DNA from: Neckera pumila
Lineage: Eukaryota > Streptophyta > Bryopsida > Hypnales > Neckeraceae
Length of the DNA: 64,000 nt
Direction: 5' to 3'
NCBI GenBank assembly: GCA_963969595.1
Contig: OZ018412.1
Location: 15,998,501-16,062,500 of the forward strand
Shown here: piece by piece, positions 1-13,311 of the stretch
Layout: every line of letters begins with the position of its first letter
How positions within the stretch are numbered: position 1 is the first letter of the stretch
The notes under the pieces: generated by a model
Seen by the model: only the letters and a program-made list of their open reading frames with translations
Told to the model about the DNA's origin: nothing
The model's database searches: none
Made by a program: the position numbers and the translations under genes

Positions 1-1780
1 GGGGTGCACACTTCTAAACCTTCTTCACCTATTTAATGTTACCTTCGACAAAGATTACTTGCTAATAGCTCCAGGTTCATAAGGGATCTTCTTAAGACAT
101 AGATATCGACGTTGTCCTTGTTATGCGAGGAAGAAGGATGTCCTTGTCACCCCAGAATGTGGGTTTATTTTCGCCTTAGAGATATATATCCTACCTGGCA
201 GTTCTGTCTCGACTTTCTCCCTGCAAGTGACGAGCGTGTGCCCTTGTTGCAGGATCAAGCACGCAAGTTCTTTTCACCTCCAGGTAATAGTTCTTTCTAT
301 GCTATCTACAGAAGAGCTCAGACTGCATTACAAGTTATATTCTTTGCAAAGCCAGTATGTAAAGCTCAACACGACTGCATTCATGGGTGGTTATCATCCA
401 CAGATTTGTCTTCTCTAGATGGCTTTGTCCAATCTTAAACACTTTCTTGAATCTAATGCAGGCCATGCAGGACTGAAGGCTAAGTGAACGCTTGCAGAGA
501 AGATAACTAAACCTTCAGCGAGCCTATAGTTCTTCTCTTGTACAGCTGTTGTCAATTGAACATGACAGGGTTGTACGGTTTCATTTTTTTATTAATTGGA
601 TTTAGACTATATAGGAATCCAAATAGACGTCAAATGAGTCTTCCCTGTGACTCTTTATTTGTTTACAGAAATTGCCTCTACTTTGGTGCTGCCTGCAGTT
701 AACACCCAGGCAAGAGGTCTAGTATCAGCTTGGAAGGACAAGGGGTACACCTGCCAGGCACATCCCGTCTGACTTTTACCACCTGGTTTCCTGTTCAATA
801 TTGTAATGTTGGTATTTGCGATCAAGTTTCACAAGTGAAAAGTTATGCGACAGGAAGATTGTCGCTGGCTTCATTTCCACTCATCCTTATGTTTGTCCAT
901 GTCCAATTGCTTGGCCATATCGCTGACAATTATCACGCGAATACTAGTTAAGAGATCATTTGTTGAAATCCAATTCGTTGTCCTACAGATCAGCGCCAAA
1001 TTCCAAGCTTGAAGTTCCTAGACCGGGACGTTACTTGGATGTTTGGCCCTAGTTTTAGTCAATCCAGACAGGTAACAAATATGGCACTCGAAAATTATAC
1101 CTGCCCATGGCCCAGCTTCAACAGTAGAGGAGTTTGCTTTGATTGGTCGCTTCTTTTGTGCAAAAACTTCAAGTGATTTTGGTTTGAAAGTACATAGTAC
1201 GAAACTCTGTTTTCCAAGGCAAAAATATCACAAAAACCAAGGCTTAAATTGGTTGATTAACTTAAATGGAATAGATGCATCACATGTTCCAAGAGTTACC
1301 TATGGATAATTTTACAAATTATTCCAGCACTAGACAAAGCAGAGATATGGCTAAGAGCATTTCTTATCAATTTAAAATCAAGGATGCACTTTGCCATCTA
1401 GATCCATGAGGCTTACATGGTTGAGACATTCCCAATAGATGCTTCATTCACATTGGTCTTTCATATTGGAGTTACCCTTCCTTCTTTGATACTATGTTTA
1501 TAGAGTTGCATGATATTAATCTAATTTTGTGCATGTGAAGCTAGACTATTCAAAATGTGTATGTAGACTCCAATTTATCTCCAAACCAGATCATGGTTGC
1601 CTTGCTTATGATTCATGGTATGCACTACAAATGACAACAAGTTGAGTCGATGGATCAGGTCGATCTCGATCAGGTCCAAAAAATACATATTTTCATCCAC
1701 TACAAACGGCAACAAGTTGAGTTGATTGTGTAGCCTGGCAGTTGCGGAAGCAAGAGCTTTTCGTTCATCTTGGTAAAAAT
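1..1780. other. Spacer without a recognisable gene
   Basis: A frame at about 112-438 (plus) has protein-like composition (FLPASDERVPLLQDQARKFF) but lacks an ATG and matches nothing I know; it may be a stray exon. The stretch 1380-1500 resembles part of CGLD27 intron 5 (about 49240-49340). Two copies of CAACAAGTTGAGT near 1635 and 1710 recur at 12210. Confidence 0.3.
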
Positions 1781-1784
1781 TTGG

Positions 1785-1984
1785 AAAATCAAGCCAAATT
1801 GAATCTCCAAAAATTCATCAGATTTCAAGACACCAATAAAAAGTTATAGACAAAATTTTAGAGAGGGAATGGAAGGAACAATTTCTTGACAATTTCAAAC
1901 ACCCTCTCTGAAATTTGTCTATAACTTTTATTGGAGTCTTAAAATCTCAAAAAAAAATTTGAAGATTGAATTTGGCATGATTTT
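1785..1984. repeat. Inverted repeat (hairpin)
   Basis: Arms 1785-1867 and 1912-1984 pair over almost their full length (AGTTATAGACAAA with TTTGTCTATAACT, GAGAGGG with CCCTCTC). The sequence just right (2020-2150) matches the foldback at 30.2-30.4 kb, so this is likely a relative of that element. Confidence 0.6.
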
Positions 1985-2883
1985 ATAACTTCATTTAAAT
2001 CAAAGTTTTTTGAAATCACTTAATCTACTATGCCTAAATGAGGTCTAAAATTTCTACTTTAACCACAATCTCTACTTGTGACTTAACTATGAGCGGTTGG
2101 ACTCCTACTATTCTTCATTGACATGTCCCACATAGGTTGTCTTACCTCCTACCCACCCACTTGTATAAAGCACTTGTCTTCTCTTCCATGCAAATACCAA
2201 GAAACGTGACATTCAAAGCTCAATTGCTATCTACATTGAATTGCTTTGAATGTATTTGAAGTTCTTGATTTTAAAATTGCATAATCTAATTTTGAAACTT
2301 TAATTCATTTTTAAGTACACAAGTGCTGGCTATTGATTGGCAAGCCTACCTACATGACATTCATCCTACGTGATAGAATCAACAGAATTAAACTAAAAAG
2401 TGTCTGAATCAAGCCGTCCTAACCAACTCTTTTTTTAATATAAATCTTTGCTAAAATACATTGATTTTTTAAGTAGTAGACTTTGATCTTCGTCATGCAG
2501 ATTGATACCTAAATGATTGTAAAACCTCATTTCATCTATCATGTGAAGCCTAAACATCTCCAAAAGCTAAAAAACAAAGTTTTCATTTTAGTATTGAGGA
2601 TGCAAGTGTGGTGAAAGTGCGCAGGTTGTCGGGTAGGGACGTTGACGCAACAAGCACGGACACTGACGGGATGGGTACAGATGTTGCCGCGACAAGCTTG
2701 GCCAAAATGCTGCCGTGTCAGGGTGGTGATTATATAAACCGGGCTACATTCATTCTTCACTTGTCAAATCCCCTCCCAATGCCCCATGTGCTAGCTCTTT
2801 AGTGGTCTACGCTTAGTGGGTTGGACCGGTGGATGGTTGGGCTTGGCCCCAATAGCATACCTGGTTCTTTTGCATTTCTTTCC

Positions 2884-4430
2884 AACAAAATTTGGTATTA
2901 AAGAATAGCTTATTTCTGACATGGCTGCAAAAAAGAGTGGTTTGTCTAGGAAGCATTCAATGTTTGTGGGCTTCAATATGCCTGTTGAGCTTGAACTTCC
3001 CGCAACAACACATCTATGGTGTCAGGTTTATCGAATTCTTTGTCATTGCAAAAGAAGAAGCAGAAGTTGTTCAACGCGAATTGGCCCCCAGTCGTGTACT
3101 TGGTTGAATGTAGGGTAATAGGGATGGAGTTCTACGAGCAACCAACTGTTAGCGCCCTTGACAGGAAGTACTTGAACAAAGCTGAAGATGGATATGAACA
3201 ATTGATTGCGGATTTATGAGTGGAGCTTGAAGAAAGTTGGAAGGGTTGGAAAGATTTAACAATTTCTCCAATTACTTGGAAGCCTCAGCTTTTCTTGATA
3301 AAACAGTGGTTGGATTGACTACCATTGCTATGGCAAGCTTTGGTTATCATATCAAGAAGAAACCCACTAATGACTAGAACAAAGAACATCTACAGATGGT
3401 CTCAAAATTGACCATGACAGAAAGATGGTGTCAACAATTTTCTAAGTTGCATTTAGGCCAAAATCAACATGGAAGAAAACAGCAGAGAATGAAGTTTTAG
3501 TAAATTGCGCAAGTTGAATTTTTTGCTGACTTCCCAATTTGGTGAAAGTAGTACCAATGTTTGAACAAAGATAGGAAAGGGCGTATGAGAAGGTGAAGAA
3601 GGTGCGACTCATTGACTAGATTGAAGAAAATCCTTTTCTTTTTTGAATTTGCCGGGAAGAGTTTAAAGATAGAAAAAACAGGGGAGAAGCGTCAAAAAAC
3701 CATAATAGAAGCTGGGGGATGTTTGGTTGCCCGTAAGGGCATCATCAGACTGATGTTCTTGCATCCAAGAATAATGGAAGGCTATATGCTTTGGTGGAAT
3801 GGGAGGTCTTTTATTTCTTTCTTAAAGAAGTACGATGCCAAAGTTCACGAAACAACAAAAGTGGAGGAGATTGAGAAGTTGACAAATACAAAGTTGACAA
3901 CGGAAGAACTTAGGTGTGTCGCCACGTATTGTAGGAATCACTTGAACTTGGCACTGTCGTTGCATGTTATTGTGGAAAAATGCCACAACGTAGACTATAT
4001 TCAAAACAACATCTCCACGTCCAATGTATTGCTTCATTTTGACCCTTGGAAGAAGAGTACAATAAACCTAGGGCTTTGTGATTGGAGGCTTTCCAGTTGA
4101 GTCAAATAAAAAGAGTTGTCTTGGTACACTTATAAAACACAAGCGAATCTCAAAAAGATACAAGACTAGAAAAAATTTGCGGTTCTAGAATTGTTCTCTC
4201 TGTACGGAGACCAAGGCTCAAAGAACTCACTTGAGGTCATATAACAAAGGCACCTATACTCTAAAGATGCTGATGCATATGCGACAGAGTGGGATCCAAG
4301 TAATTTTTTTAAAAACCATGTAGGTAGTATAAAAGCCTACAATTGAAATTGAAAACCTCCAAAAGGATGATCCACAAGAAAGAGCAAGCATATTGGAGGT
4401 TCTTGACATATTGCGGTCGTACAGTTGGGT
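2884..4430 (+). pseudogene. Decayed protein-kinase-like gene
   Basis: Pieces of one plus-strand coding sequence in different frames. The longest, 3612-4100, ends with NISTSNVLLHF and LGLCDW, which resemble a kinase catalytic loop (HRDLKxxN) and a DFG-like strand. At about 4190-4310 the frame LFSLYGDQGSKNSLEVI, then a stop, then QRHLYSKDADAYA continues as the expected substrate-lobe part. Upstream, 2921-3230 gives LPATTHLWCQVYRI and VIGMEFYEQPTVSALDRKYL with shifts and stops. No intact frame remains. The HRD Asp is already replaced (QNN), so the parent was perhaps a pseudokinase. Family assignment below the kinase fold is not possible. Confidence 0.5.
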
Positions 4431-4598
4431 TATGCTTGAGTATTATTATTATAGATAGAAATTTTTAATTTTGTGTTTTGACTTTGGAAAGTGTAACCTA
4501 TGGTGTCGTCTCAAAGGCAAGGGCTGTTCACTTGCCATCCTCAGAGAGAACTACGTGTACTTGGCTTCCGCCAAAAAATTGTATTATATATAAAACTA

Positions 4599-5296
4599 TC
4601 ATACTACTAAAATCATAACTCCCTTTGTAATATCACAAATGCTACCATTAATAATAAGGGCTCATGCTTGCTATGCTACGCATTCATTGTATCACATATT
4701 AGTAAAGTTTTGATATATTTGAATAGAATGAATGATAATGATTTCAATAAGTCTTTGAAATAATTAATTTTAATATTTTGTAAAAATATTTTCAATCATG
4801 CATACATAAAAATAATATTTTCACACAATGTTATATTACAGAAATAGAGTAGTAGTTGGCAATCACCTCTGTAAAATCACTTTTACAGCTTTTATGATTT
4901 CAATATTTTATTGCTACTACCAAATGATTTGAGAAATTTATTCAATTGAAGCGATTTTGGATTTCACAACAATTAAGTTGTTCATGAAGTTTTTCTTTTC
5001 AATTCACCAAGTTTTTGGGTTGCCATTGTTCGTAAGAATTGAGTCAATTCTTGACTGCATTATAATAAATGTGTATCTTGTACAATATTCACCATTGCAT
5101 ATATTTCATTCATCATTCAATAAATTTCTATTGTACATTTGAATATATGCTTACTTATAAACAAAATTATACAAAGATTTTAGTAATTTTTATTTGAAGA
5201 TTTATTGAAATTTTTGTTCTGCATTTTATCTAATACATAAAATTTCTAATAGAATTCTAATGATGAATGCATAGCATAGCAAGCGCCAATCGCTAG
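4599..5296 (+). mobile_element. Non-autonomous Helitron-like element, copy 1
   Basis: Starts TCATACTACTAAAATC after a host A and ends CCAATCGCTAG before a host T, as Helitrons do (5' TC, 3' CTRR, insertion between A and T). A short stem (AGCG/CGCT) precedes the end. A subterminal inverted repeat (GCTTGCTATGCTACGCATTCA near the start, its reverse near the end) is shared with the copies at 26.5-27.8 kb. No coding capacity. Confidence 0.75.
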
Positions 5297-7026
5297 TTGA
5301 TAAATAAAAAACACCATTGTTTGCAATGATTGTTTCATTTTTTCATGGCACCATGTACAAGATGATGATGTATTCATGTTCAAATTCTTAAATGAGCCCA
5401 TCACAATTGTACACTTGATGTGGTGCACAAATGAGATAATGAATGAAAAAACATATGAATCTTGTATGAACATGTATGAAATTGCCAAGCTTGGATGGAA
5501 AAGGGAATGAACATAATATCCAATTTGCTTGGCACCCCAAAAGGTGAAATAAAAAACAAGTGCATAGGAAGGGACTTGTAGTGACACAACCAGTATGCAT
5601 AATCGCTCTTGCATCTTTTGTCCCCTACATCTTTAGAATTATATATCTTTTGGCCTCTAATTCAACTTCCCTCATAAATGTAGTCACTGATCCAGAACTC
5701 AACAACTCGTGAATATTGGACCCAGTCACATTTGCAAAATATTTCTCTCCAAATAGGCTGAGGCTATCCATATCTGGTCAAATAGCTATTGCTCTCCTAG
5801 TCAACTCCAATTTAAAGGACCGTATATAATTAAGACTCATTTCCATTCAATCTTCTCAAATTACTATATGCACTTGCTTTAAATTGAAGAGAATGGACAT
5901 CCGGACAGGTTCATATATTGTCAATTGAATTATTCAAAGGCATTGTTACACATTAAGAGACTTAGGGTCATCAAACATCCCGGACAGGCGGACAATTTGG
6001 ACAATTTGGGCAGACTGGATAGACAATGTAACTACCTTAAAGTAGTCACATTGAATGGGTTAGAATCATTGGACATCCCGAACAGGTAGACATATCAAGA
6101 TGGTTCGGACAGACAGCCCGTCTAATGTGACAACTATATTCAGAGTCAGTGAAACCTAACCACCGTCTATGACCAGCAATCATTAGTTTAGGTCTTCTAC
6201 TAACTGTATGAATTACTTACACAAGGTAGGTGAGTCATGCTTGTATTTCTAAGCTTATTCTCTATAGAAATAACTTCCACACTCCATAGATGCAACTTGC
6301 ATTCAAATTCTTTTGCAATCTATTAATTTACATTTCCGAAATGGCCCTCATTCCTTGAAAAGTTGTGTTGGTGATGATGTTTGGTGGGCTCTCCATGACC
6401 CAAGCCTAACTACAACATGGACAAGGGTGTTGTGGTAGCAATGATTGTGAAGAGAGCTACAGTAGTAACGGGCGTTCCTTCGAATCCTTCGACCCAAGGT
6501 GCAACAACGGACCAACATGTTGTGACGCACCTGACCGTCAAACATGCTGTGACGACACACCCGACATGAGGAGACAAAACAATCCTTGTTGCATCAACAA
6601 CCCTATCCTTGCTTTCTGAGCTGTCCCTTACACCCCCGACAATTATTTCTCTTCCGCTTATCTGCATGCTCAGAGATGCCATAGTCGACATTAGAGCTTG
6701 CTGCGTAGTGGCCCCTCCACGTGGCTGACAGAGTAGTTACATGTGCCTAATGACTAACTAGTGAGAGAAAGACAACTTCCTACTTTGATAGGACTAATGT
6801 AATGTGACAATACATTATGCCACTTAATACAGATATAAAAACTGCAACTCTCTCCATTGGTATCTTTTCTTGTTTTATGTTCATGTCTATGCAATCTATG
6901 ATATGTTCAAAAGCTTAGTTGTGGTTGCGAAAGTACCTGAGGTAAAGCCTTGTAAAGGTTCTTAATTATGTGACCAGATAATCTGCACGCAAAAATCGCA
7001 AACTGGTTGAATGCAAAGGCAGGTGA
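5297..7026. other. Spacer, repetitive, no gene
   Basis: Contains repeated GGACA-rich motifs (CATCCCGGACAGG, CATCCCGAACAGG) at 5890-6130 that look like the inner part of an old transposon. Frames here are short, mutually overlapping and unrecognised. Confidence 0.4.
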
Positions 7027-8332
7027 CACTATAAGAAAACAAAGTTATTTTTAACGTCTGAAAAAACTTGACACAGTGTTCATTTTGACATGGACGTTGT
7101 CAATGTAGATGTCACCTAAAATCGCATCATAGTTGATAGGCAAAAAACATCCTGAATCTCCAAAAACATGCCCAATTTGGCCTTGTTTTTTTTCTAAATC
7201 ACTCATGACATGCTCTTTAAAGGTCTCCAAAGTGTTCCATTTGGCGGACAATTCAGCTCTACGTAAGTGCCACATGGGCGAGCAGTGCCACGTAGGAATT
7301 TTTTTTCATCCGGTTTGTTGCTGACATGGACCAAGGGAAAAGTGATATGGATCTGCCAATATCTGACGTGGCATGCCTTGTCAATATACTTTCATATTGT
7401 TTAAAAAAATTTAATGTTGTTTTTTGAAATGTCAATTTAGACATCTACTTAGACGTTTTTTGAGACATCAATTGCTACATATTGTATCTATAGGACAAGG
7501 TCAGCAGAAAAAAATTATTTAAAAAATAAACAATAAAGAAAAATAATAAATAACAATCAAAATGACAAGAATTTAACAAGAATTAAATAAAACTTACCAC
7601 CTACCATCAAGAGAATTTTTGATGGCAAAATGAAGGAATTCATTCATTAAAAGTTAGTGAAAATGAAGGATAGAGAGGTCCTATTTATTTTCATTGTCTG
7701 TCCATGGTGAGCCAAAAGATATGGAAGAACTAGAATATGGGAACTTGACCATTATAAGTTTTGACATTGTTTTAAACGTCTAGATGTTGTTTTAGACATG
7801 TAGATGTTGTTTTAGACCTTTGGATCATGTTATTTCAGACATTTTACATTGAACACAATTCTTACTTTACATGTCCCACATGGATTGTTTCACTTCCTAC
7901 CACCCCATTTGTATAAAGGCCATCTCTTTTCATCCATGGTGCACATCTATCCATTATCCTTTTTTTGCAAAGCATGCCATGTGGCTACCCTTATCCTAAA
8001 CTTTTTACATATGGTCAACATTTTATCATTGCCCGTAGTGATTTTTATTAATTTATCCATAGACAAAATGGGCCTATTTTCTGACTAGGTAATCTATGTT
8101 TTTTTGGACGTCCCAAACAACATCAGTATAATAATATAATTTTAGTCATGTCAAATAAAACGTCAGAGTCAATGATAACATCAACTTAGATTTATAGTAA
8201 AAAGCCAATGTTCTCTGCAACGTCCACAAAAATCTACCTTATTGGACCAGATGTTCTTTGAAATCTTCATGATTTATTGGACATCGCACGTTAGAGGTAA
8301 AACACTACCAAAAATATGGTTTTCTTATAGTG
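7027..8332. mobile_element. CACTA-type non-autonomous DNA transposon
   Basis: Perfect 14-bp terminal inverted repeats CACTATAAGAAAAC. The flanks are TGA (left) and TGG (right), an imperfect 3-bp target duplication. Inside, both ends carry repeated GACGTT-like and TAGATGTTGTTTTAGAC motifs, as the subterminal repeats of the CACTA superfamily do. No transposase frame is present. Confidence 0.75.
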
Positions 8333-11300
8333 TGGAACTCTTCCGATCTATACGTAGGAAACGGAGACCAATCCAAAATCAAAATGCTCCTAATGTGCTA
8401 TATGAAAAGTAATCCTTCCGTCATCTTATTGAAAGCAAGACTCTCAAGACATCCTCCTCTCAAATGAGTGGCTCACACGATGATGTTTGGAACCCTTAGT
8501 TAGGCCAGATTGTCCACATATGGCGTGAAAGCCCAGCGAATGGCCAATACACACAAGAACCACCCAAATAAGCTCCGATCTTGTGAATGAGCACTCACAT
8601 CTCTTTCTAGAACTAGTCCAAATCCGAACTGTAAACCCTAGAGGAGAGACTAACGTGAGGGAGTTTTGAGTGCATGCCAACTAGCCACAAGGACGGCCAC
8701 CCTTTTTTGGTGTGATTAAGACACATCATTAATGGATTCCAAATCAATCTATACATACAATCCCAACGAGAGACCGTAAATCAAGCACATCCAACAAGAT
8801 CCTCACGAACATCACTACAAAACTAAAGCAAGCAGATGGAACAGAGCACCATGTAATTGAGGGTATCGCTTCCCTGATGTGCCACTCCTGCTCTCATTCC
8901 ACTAAGCTTATCAGTTCATTTCCTACGACACCATAATACAGCCACTTCACAATTGTATCCAGCCAACCTGAAACCTCGACTCACGTCGTTTCTTGAAAAC
9001 TAGGACCCAAGACTGCCAAAGAACGTAGACGCACTTAAGCTTACGTTACATGAGGCGCATTGCCCAAAAGCCCAGACGACATGGTAGCACAGCATAAGCA
9101 ACAGAAGTGCAAGAAGAACTTCATCAAGAGCAGCTCGGGAAAACATGAAGGTGACGTAGAAACATTGAAGCTAAGCTAAGGCTTATTACCGTTTGCTTAA
9201 GGTAATAAAAATGTCTATTTCCTTTCCATATAGCTCACTCGCTAATGGGCATCACAATTAGGTTTCATTTTTTGCCTAGAAGACAAATGGAAATCATTAA
9301 CCTCAAAATGCTCAAGGGCCTTTTTAGAGCTTCTTGGAATTTGCTCTAAATTGAACAAAATACCACAATTTTCACGAGTTTTATCAATTTCTTTTAAAAT
9401 GGTAAGTTCCATATAAAATCAAAGTAGACATGTTAGAGATCACATGCAAAAAGAAAACACAACAATGTCACTCATAGATAAAAAGATTTGTACTTTTTGA
9501 TGTTGTAAAAGTAATATGAAGTCTCTCAATCTTCTTTCCACACTTCAATCCTTAGAAATTTGACAACACAAAAATATGGGGTTAAAGGGCATCATATGCA
9601 TAATCCGAGTCAATTTATGGCTTTTCAAAATCTACTCTACGATTCTTTTTAAATGAATTTCTAATGTGAATTTTTTCTCTAAGCTCTAGTGTATTTGAGA
9701 CTCATTTTTGAGAGCCCTCAATATTAGAAGATCAAGATTTGCAATGAACATCCATACACAAAATCTTGAATAGATAAAATCATAATCATTCATTTTCAAA
9801 ATCAGATTTTTGATGATAAAACTAAACTTCAAAAAAGAAATTTTCAAAAACATAAACTACTCAAAATAGCAACTTGGTTAGGTTTAACTTCAAAATATTG
9901 TCGACACCAGAATTTGGTGCTTCAAGCATTTAGGGGTTAACATTGAAAAAATTTAAAAGAATTTGGAGAACTTTTTGTATTTTTGGTCAATACTCAAAGT
10001 CAAGACGTGAAGAACCCTCAAATTGTTCAATAGGTGCATATTTGAAGTGTCTTGGAAAAGACTCAAAACCATTCACTAAAAGTTTACAACCATTGAAGCA
10101 CCTTTTGTAAAATAGAAATCACTCGAAGCAAACAACTTAAGGTCATGTTGATGACCTTCTATATATGGAAACAAATGGGAGGTGAACGGACTCAAATATT
10201 TCTATTTTTGAGCTTGATATGTCCATCTCTACAATTTTGTGAAATAGGATTTTTTGGAAGTATAACTAATAAGTTAGTAGGTGTAGAGTTGGGTGGTTTT
10301 GAAATCCAGCATTGATGCCACCTAATATGATGCTATCTAATATGATGCTTCCAACTATGACCTTAATCTCCTACTTGAAATCAAGAATACAAATTAGCTA
10401 AGAGGAATTAGAAGATTCAAAATTAATTATTTAACACAGAAGACATGTTCCACATCTTTTACAAGCATGATGGTGGGAAAATCCTCAATCCGTGTGGAAG
10501 GCCTACGGGACTAGAATAACATAATGGCCACTAAATTCATTTGAATTCATCAAATTCTATTAAGGTCAAATCACTCAAAAAATGAATAGAAACTGCATCC
10601 AATTTTGTCCATGCACATAAATGATATTACCAAATTTGTATTGAAAATAGACATTCCAAAAATGAATTTCATGCGAACAAGTAAAGAATCAAATTGTAAC
10701 TGCTAACCACATCTTCAAAACTAATAATTTGGTAGCAAAAAATTTTAGAGGTTGAACTATGTAGTCCTTTAGGATATCATATCTATACACAATCATTTCA
10801 AGAAATTTGATATTCATTTGTCTTTGATTATCCACGCTATTGCACAATTAATAATAATTCCAAATTTTCACAAGCAAATTTGGAAATTTGTAACGTACAA
10901 AAGATATATGGTTTCATTACTAAAGAATCAAACTCAAATAGTTTCTAGTCATATTCAATGGCAAAATGGAGTAGACAAAGTGAAGCATATTGAGTTTTAT
11001 ACATAATCATAGGTTGTCCTTCAAGCAAATCATTTCAACAACACGAGATCAATTTCACAATATTTCAATACAAATCAAATATTCCAATGTTCTTCTCATA
11101 TTGTCACTCAAAAAGATACACAATTTTTCTTAACCTTGAATCAAATCCATGGTATTGTCTTTGCTATTTCTTGAAACTCGGACTCCCATTCATAAGCTTC
11201 AACAACAAAAATACAACTAATGGTCCAAAGTGACCACTTTCATACCTATAGGAGTTAAAAAAATTATTTAAGAAGGTAAGAAAGTCTACCAATACAAAGA

Positions 11301-12226
11301 AGAGGTCATATCATTCATTTCAAACAATAGCCATGCAATATGCTTTGAGAGTTTCTATAATAAACTATGAGCTATCCAAATATAATCTCTATTTTTAATT
11401 TGGACACTCGAGTTAAGACATTGGGATTATGAAGAAAATCACATATGACAAACATTCAAAAACTCTCTTCCATTCTATATTACAAAATGCTTGAAAATTG
11501 AAATAATGGGCATCCAAGATGCTCTTATATTTAAGATCAGTCTCAAAGCAAGGCAAATAATTTAAATAGGCACTTTGTGTATTGAAATGTATAGCATACA
11601 AGGTCATGGTATCATCAAGCTCCAGATGCATATAAAAGGACTGGAGGAAGAAAAGTTAAAAATTATTGCAGTTAATAAAATGAGTTTATAGTTCAAGAAG
11701 CAGGAGAAGTAATTCTAGCTCTTCTATGGATCCAACATTCTTTGAAATTCTATTTGTTCAAGGCTCCAACTGCAAAGCTCACTAGCAACAACAAAAACTG
11801 TATATCTCTTCTAAAAGGTGCATTCTATCAAAGATTATGTAGTAATTTCAAAGATTTCCATGAAAGGCAAAAGAGTAAAGAAGTTATGCACAATAATTGT
11901 TTGGAATGTCTACACCATACTTCTCCGTCAATTTGAAAGGCATCACTAAAGAGAATGTTGATGTTGATCTATCAAACATTACTACACTTAATTATGATCT
12001 TGTTTTTCAAGTTGGAGGATTTATACTAGATATTGGGAGCATAGACATATGGCTTCCTGAACCATTGCATTCAAGGTTTATCAATGCTTTTGTTGTTGCC
12101 ATGAAAGACAAAACAAGTGTTGATATTGATTCCTACAATAGCAACAATAATAATGTTGGTTATGTGCTTGATAGTAATATCCAAGTTCATCGATTTACTA
12201 CAAACAACAACAAGTTGAGTCGATGG
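8333..12226. other. AT-rich spacer without a recognisable gene
   Basis: No frame over about 120 codons. The one at 11897-12247 (plus) gives DLSNITTLNYDLVFQVGGFILDI-like sequence with an Asn run and no known domain; it has a starting ATG and could be an eroded gene piece. The rest is A-rich with no structure I could define. Confidence 0.35.
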
Positions 12227-13155
12227 ACCCTTAAAGGACCAAGGTGATTTTCCTATCAAAAACCACTCAACACTGTCATTTCTATTGTAAAGAGAAAAGA
12301 GCTTTAAAAATTGTTTTTTCTTGCATATCCAATTGTAAGATCTTATACTTGACTAATATGTGAATATGCGGAAGAAATTTTAGAAACTTTGACCATGTAG
12401 ATTGCAAGATATATGCATTTAAAGTGAAGAAAACAAATTTTTTTGCACCTTGCTTGACTAGATTTTTTGGCTTTGAGTCTTTTTAGTTCAAATTTTTTGC
12501 ACTATGGACTTTGATTTTCTACTTAATTATATTAAGTAGTTGAGTCAAGAATCTCCCAAAAAAATTTAAGATAAAAAGCACTTAATTTTCACACATCAAA
12601 AAATTGTTAAAGAGATGTGGGTTCAAGATTGAAGAAAAAGCTAAATTGTTAATAGCTTTTAGATGGAATTGAATCACAATAATTCCAATGGTAAGATTGT
12701 TCTAGCAAGAAAATCTAACCTTGTCTAACAACTTTTTTTTAAATTCTAAAAATTGCATTGAAAAACGAATTCTACAAGTTATTTTTTCAAGAAGATGCTT
12801 AGATTGCCCGAAAAACTAAGATTGTCCATAACTTTCTCATTATTAGTCCAAATTGAATGAAATAAAGCTTCACATGTAGACAAAAATATAATCTTTGAGA
12901 AAAAAATTTGAAAAAAGAATTATTTTGACTTTTTGTGATTTTTTTTGGGCTGCTCGTCGAATTCCAAATTTGCTTATTGTGCCATAATTTTTGCTCCCGG
13001 GCATCAATTAAAATAAAAGTTATATATTCACAAATCTCTCGCAAAAATACACAACCTCAAAAAATCCCAAAAAATATTACAAAAAATTGAGGCAATAGGA
13101 ATCTGCCTGGACCCGATTTGTCACTCAAGGGGACAAGTAGTCCTTTAGGGGTTAA
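12227..13155 (-). mobile_element. TTAA-flanked inverted-repeat element (diverged copy)
   Basis: The right end reads CCTTTAGGGGTTAA and the left end CCCTTAAAGGACC (mutated, TTAA lost). The interior is a diverged reverse-orientation relative of the elements at 43.3 and 52.8 kb, with the shared GCAAGATAT and TGCCCGA stretches. Non-coding. Confidence 0.55.
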
Positions 13156-13311
13156 ATTGGTATGATTTTGGTGCCAAAAACTGTGATATGCATGGATATA
13201 AAGGTCTAAAATCTAGGACACTTGTGGATTTTTATTTTAGCCCTCCATTAGTGTTACCTCCATAGGTTTTATAGAGATTTGTGCTCCTTGTAAAATATAC
13301 ATTATCAAATA

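Noticed and set aside
112..438. 108-codon frame with protein-like content
   Set aside because: No ATG at its start, no recognised domain and no joining exon; described only as spacer content.
11897..12247. 116-codon plus-strand frame
   Set aside because: Unrecognised, ends inside a mobile element and shares a repeat with the window start.
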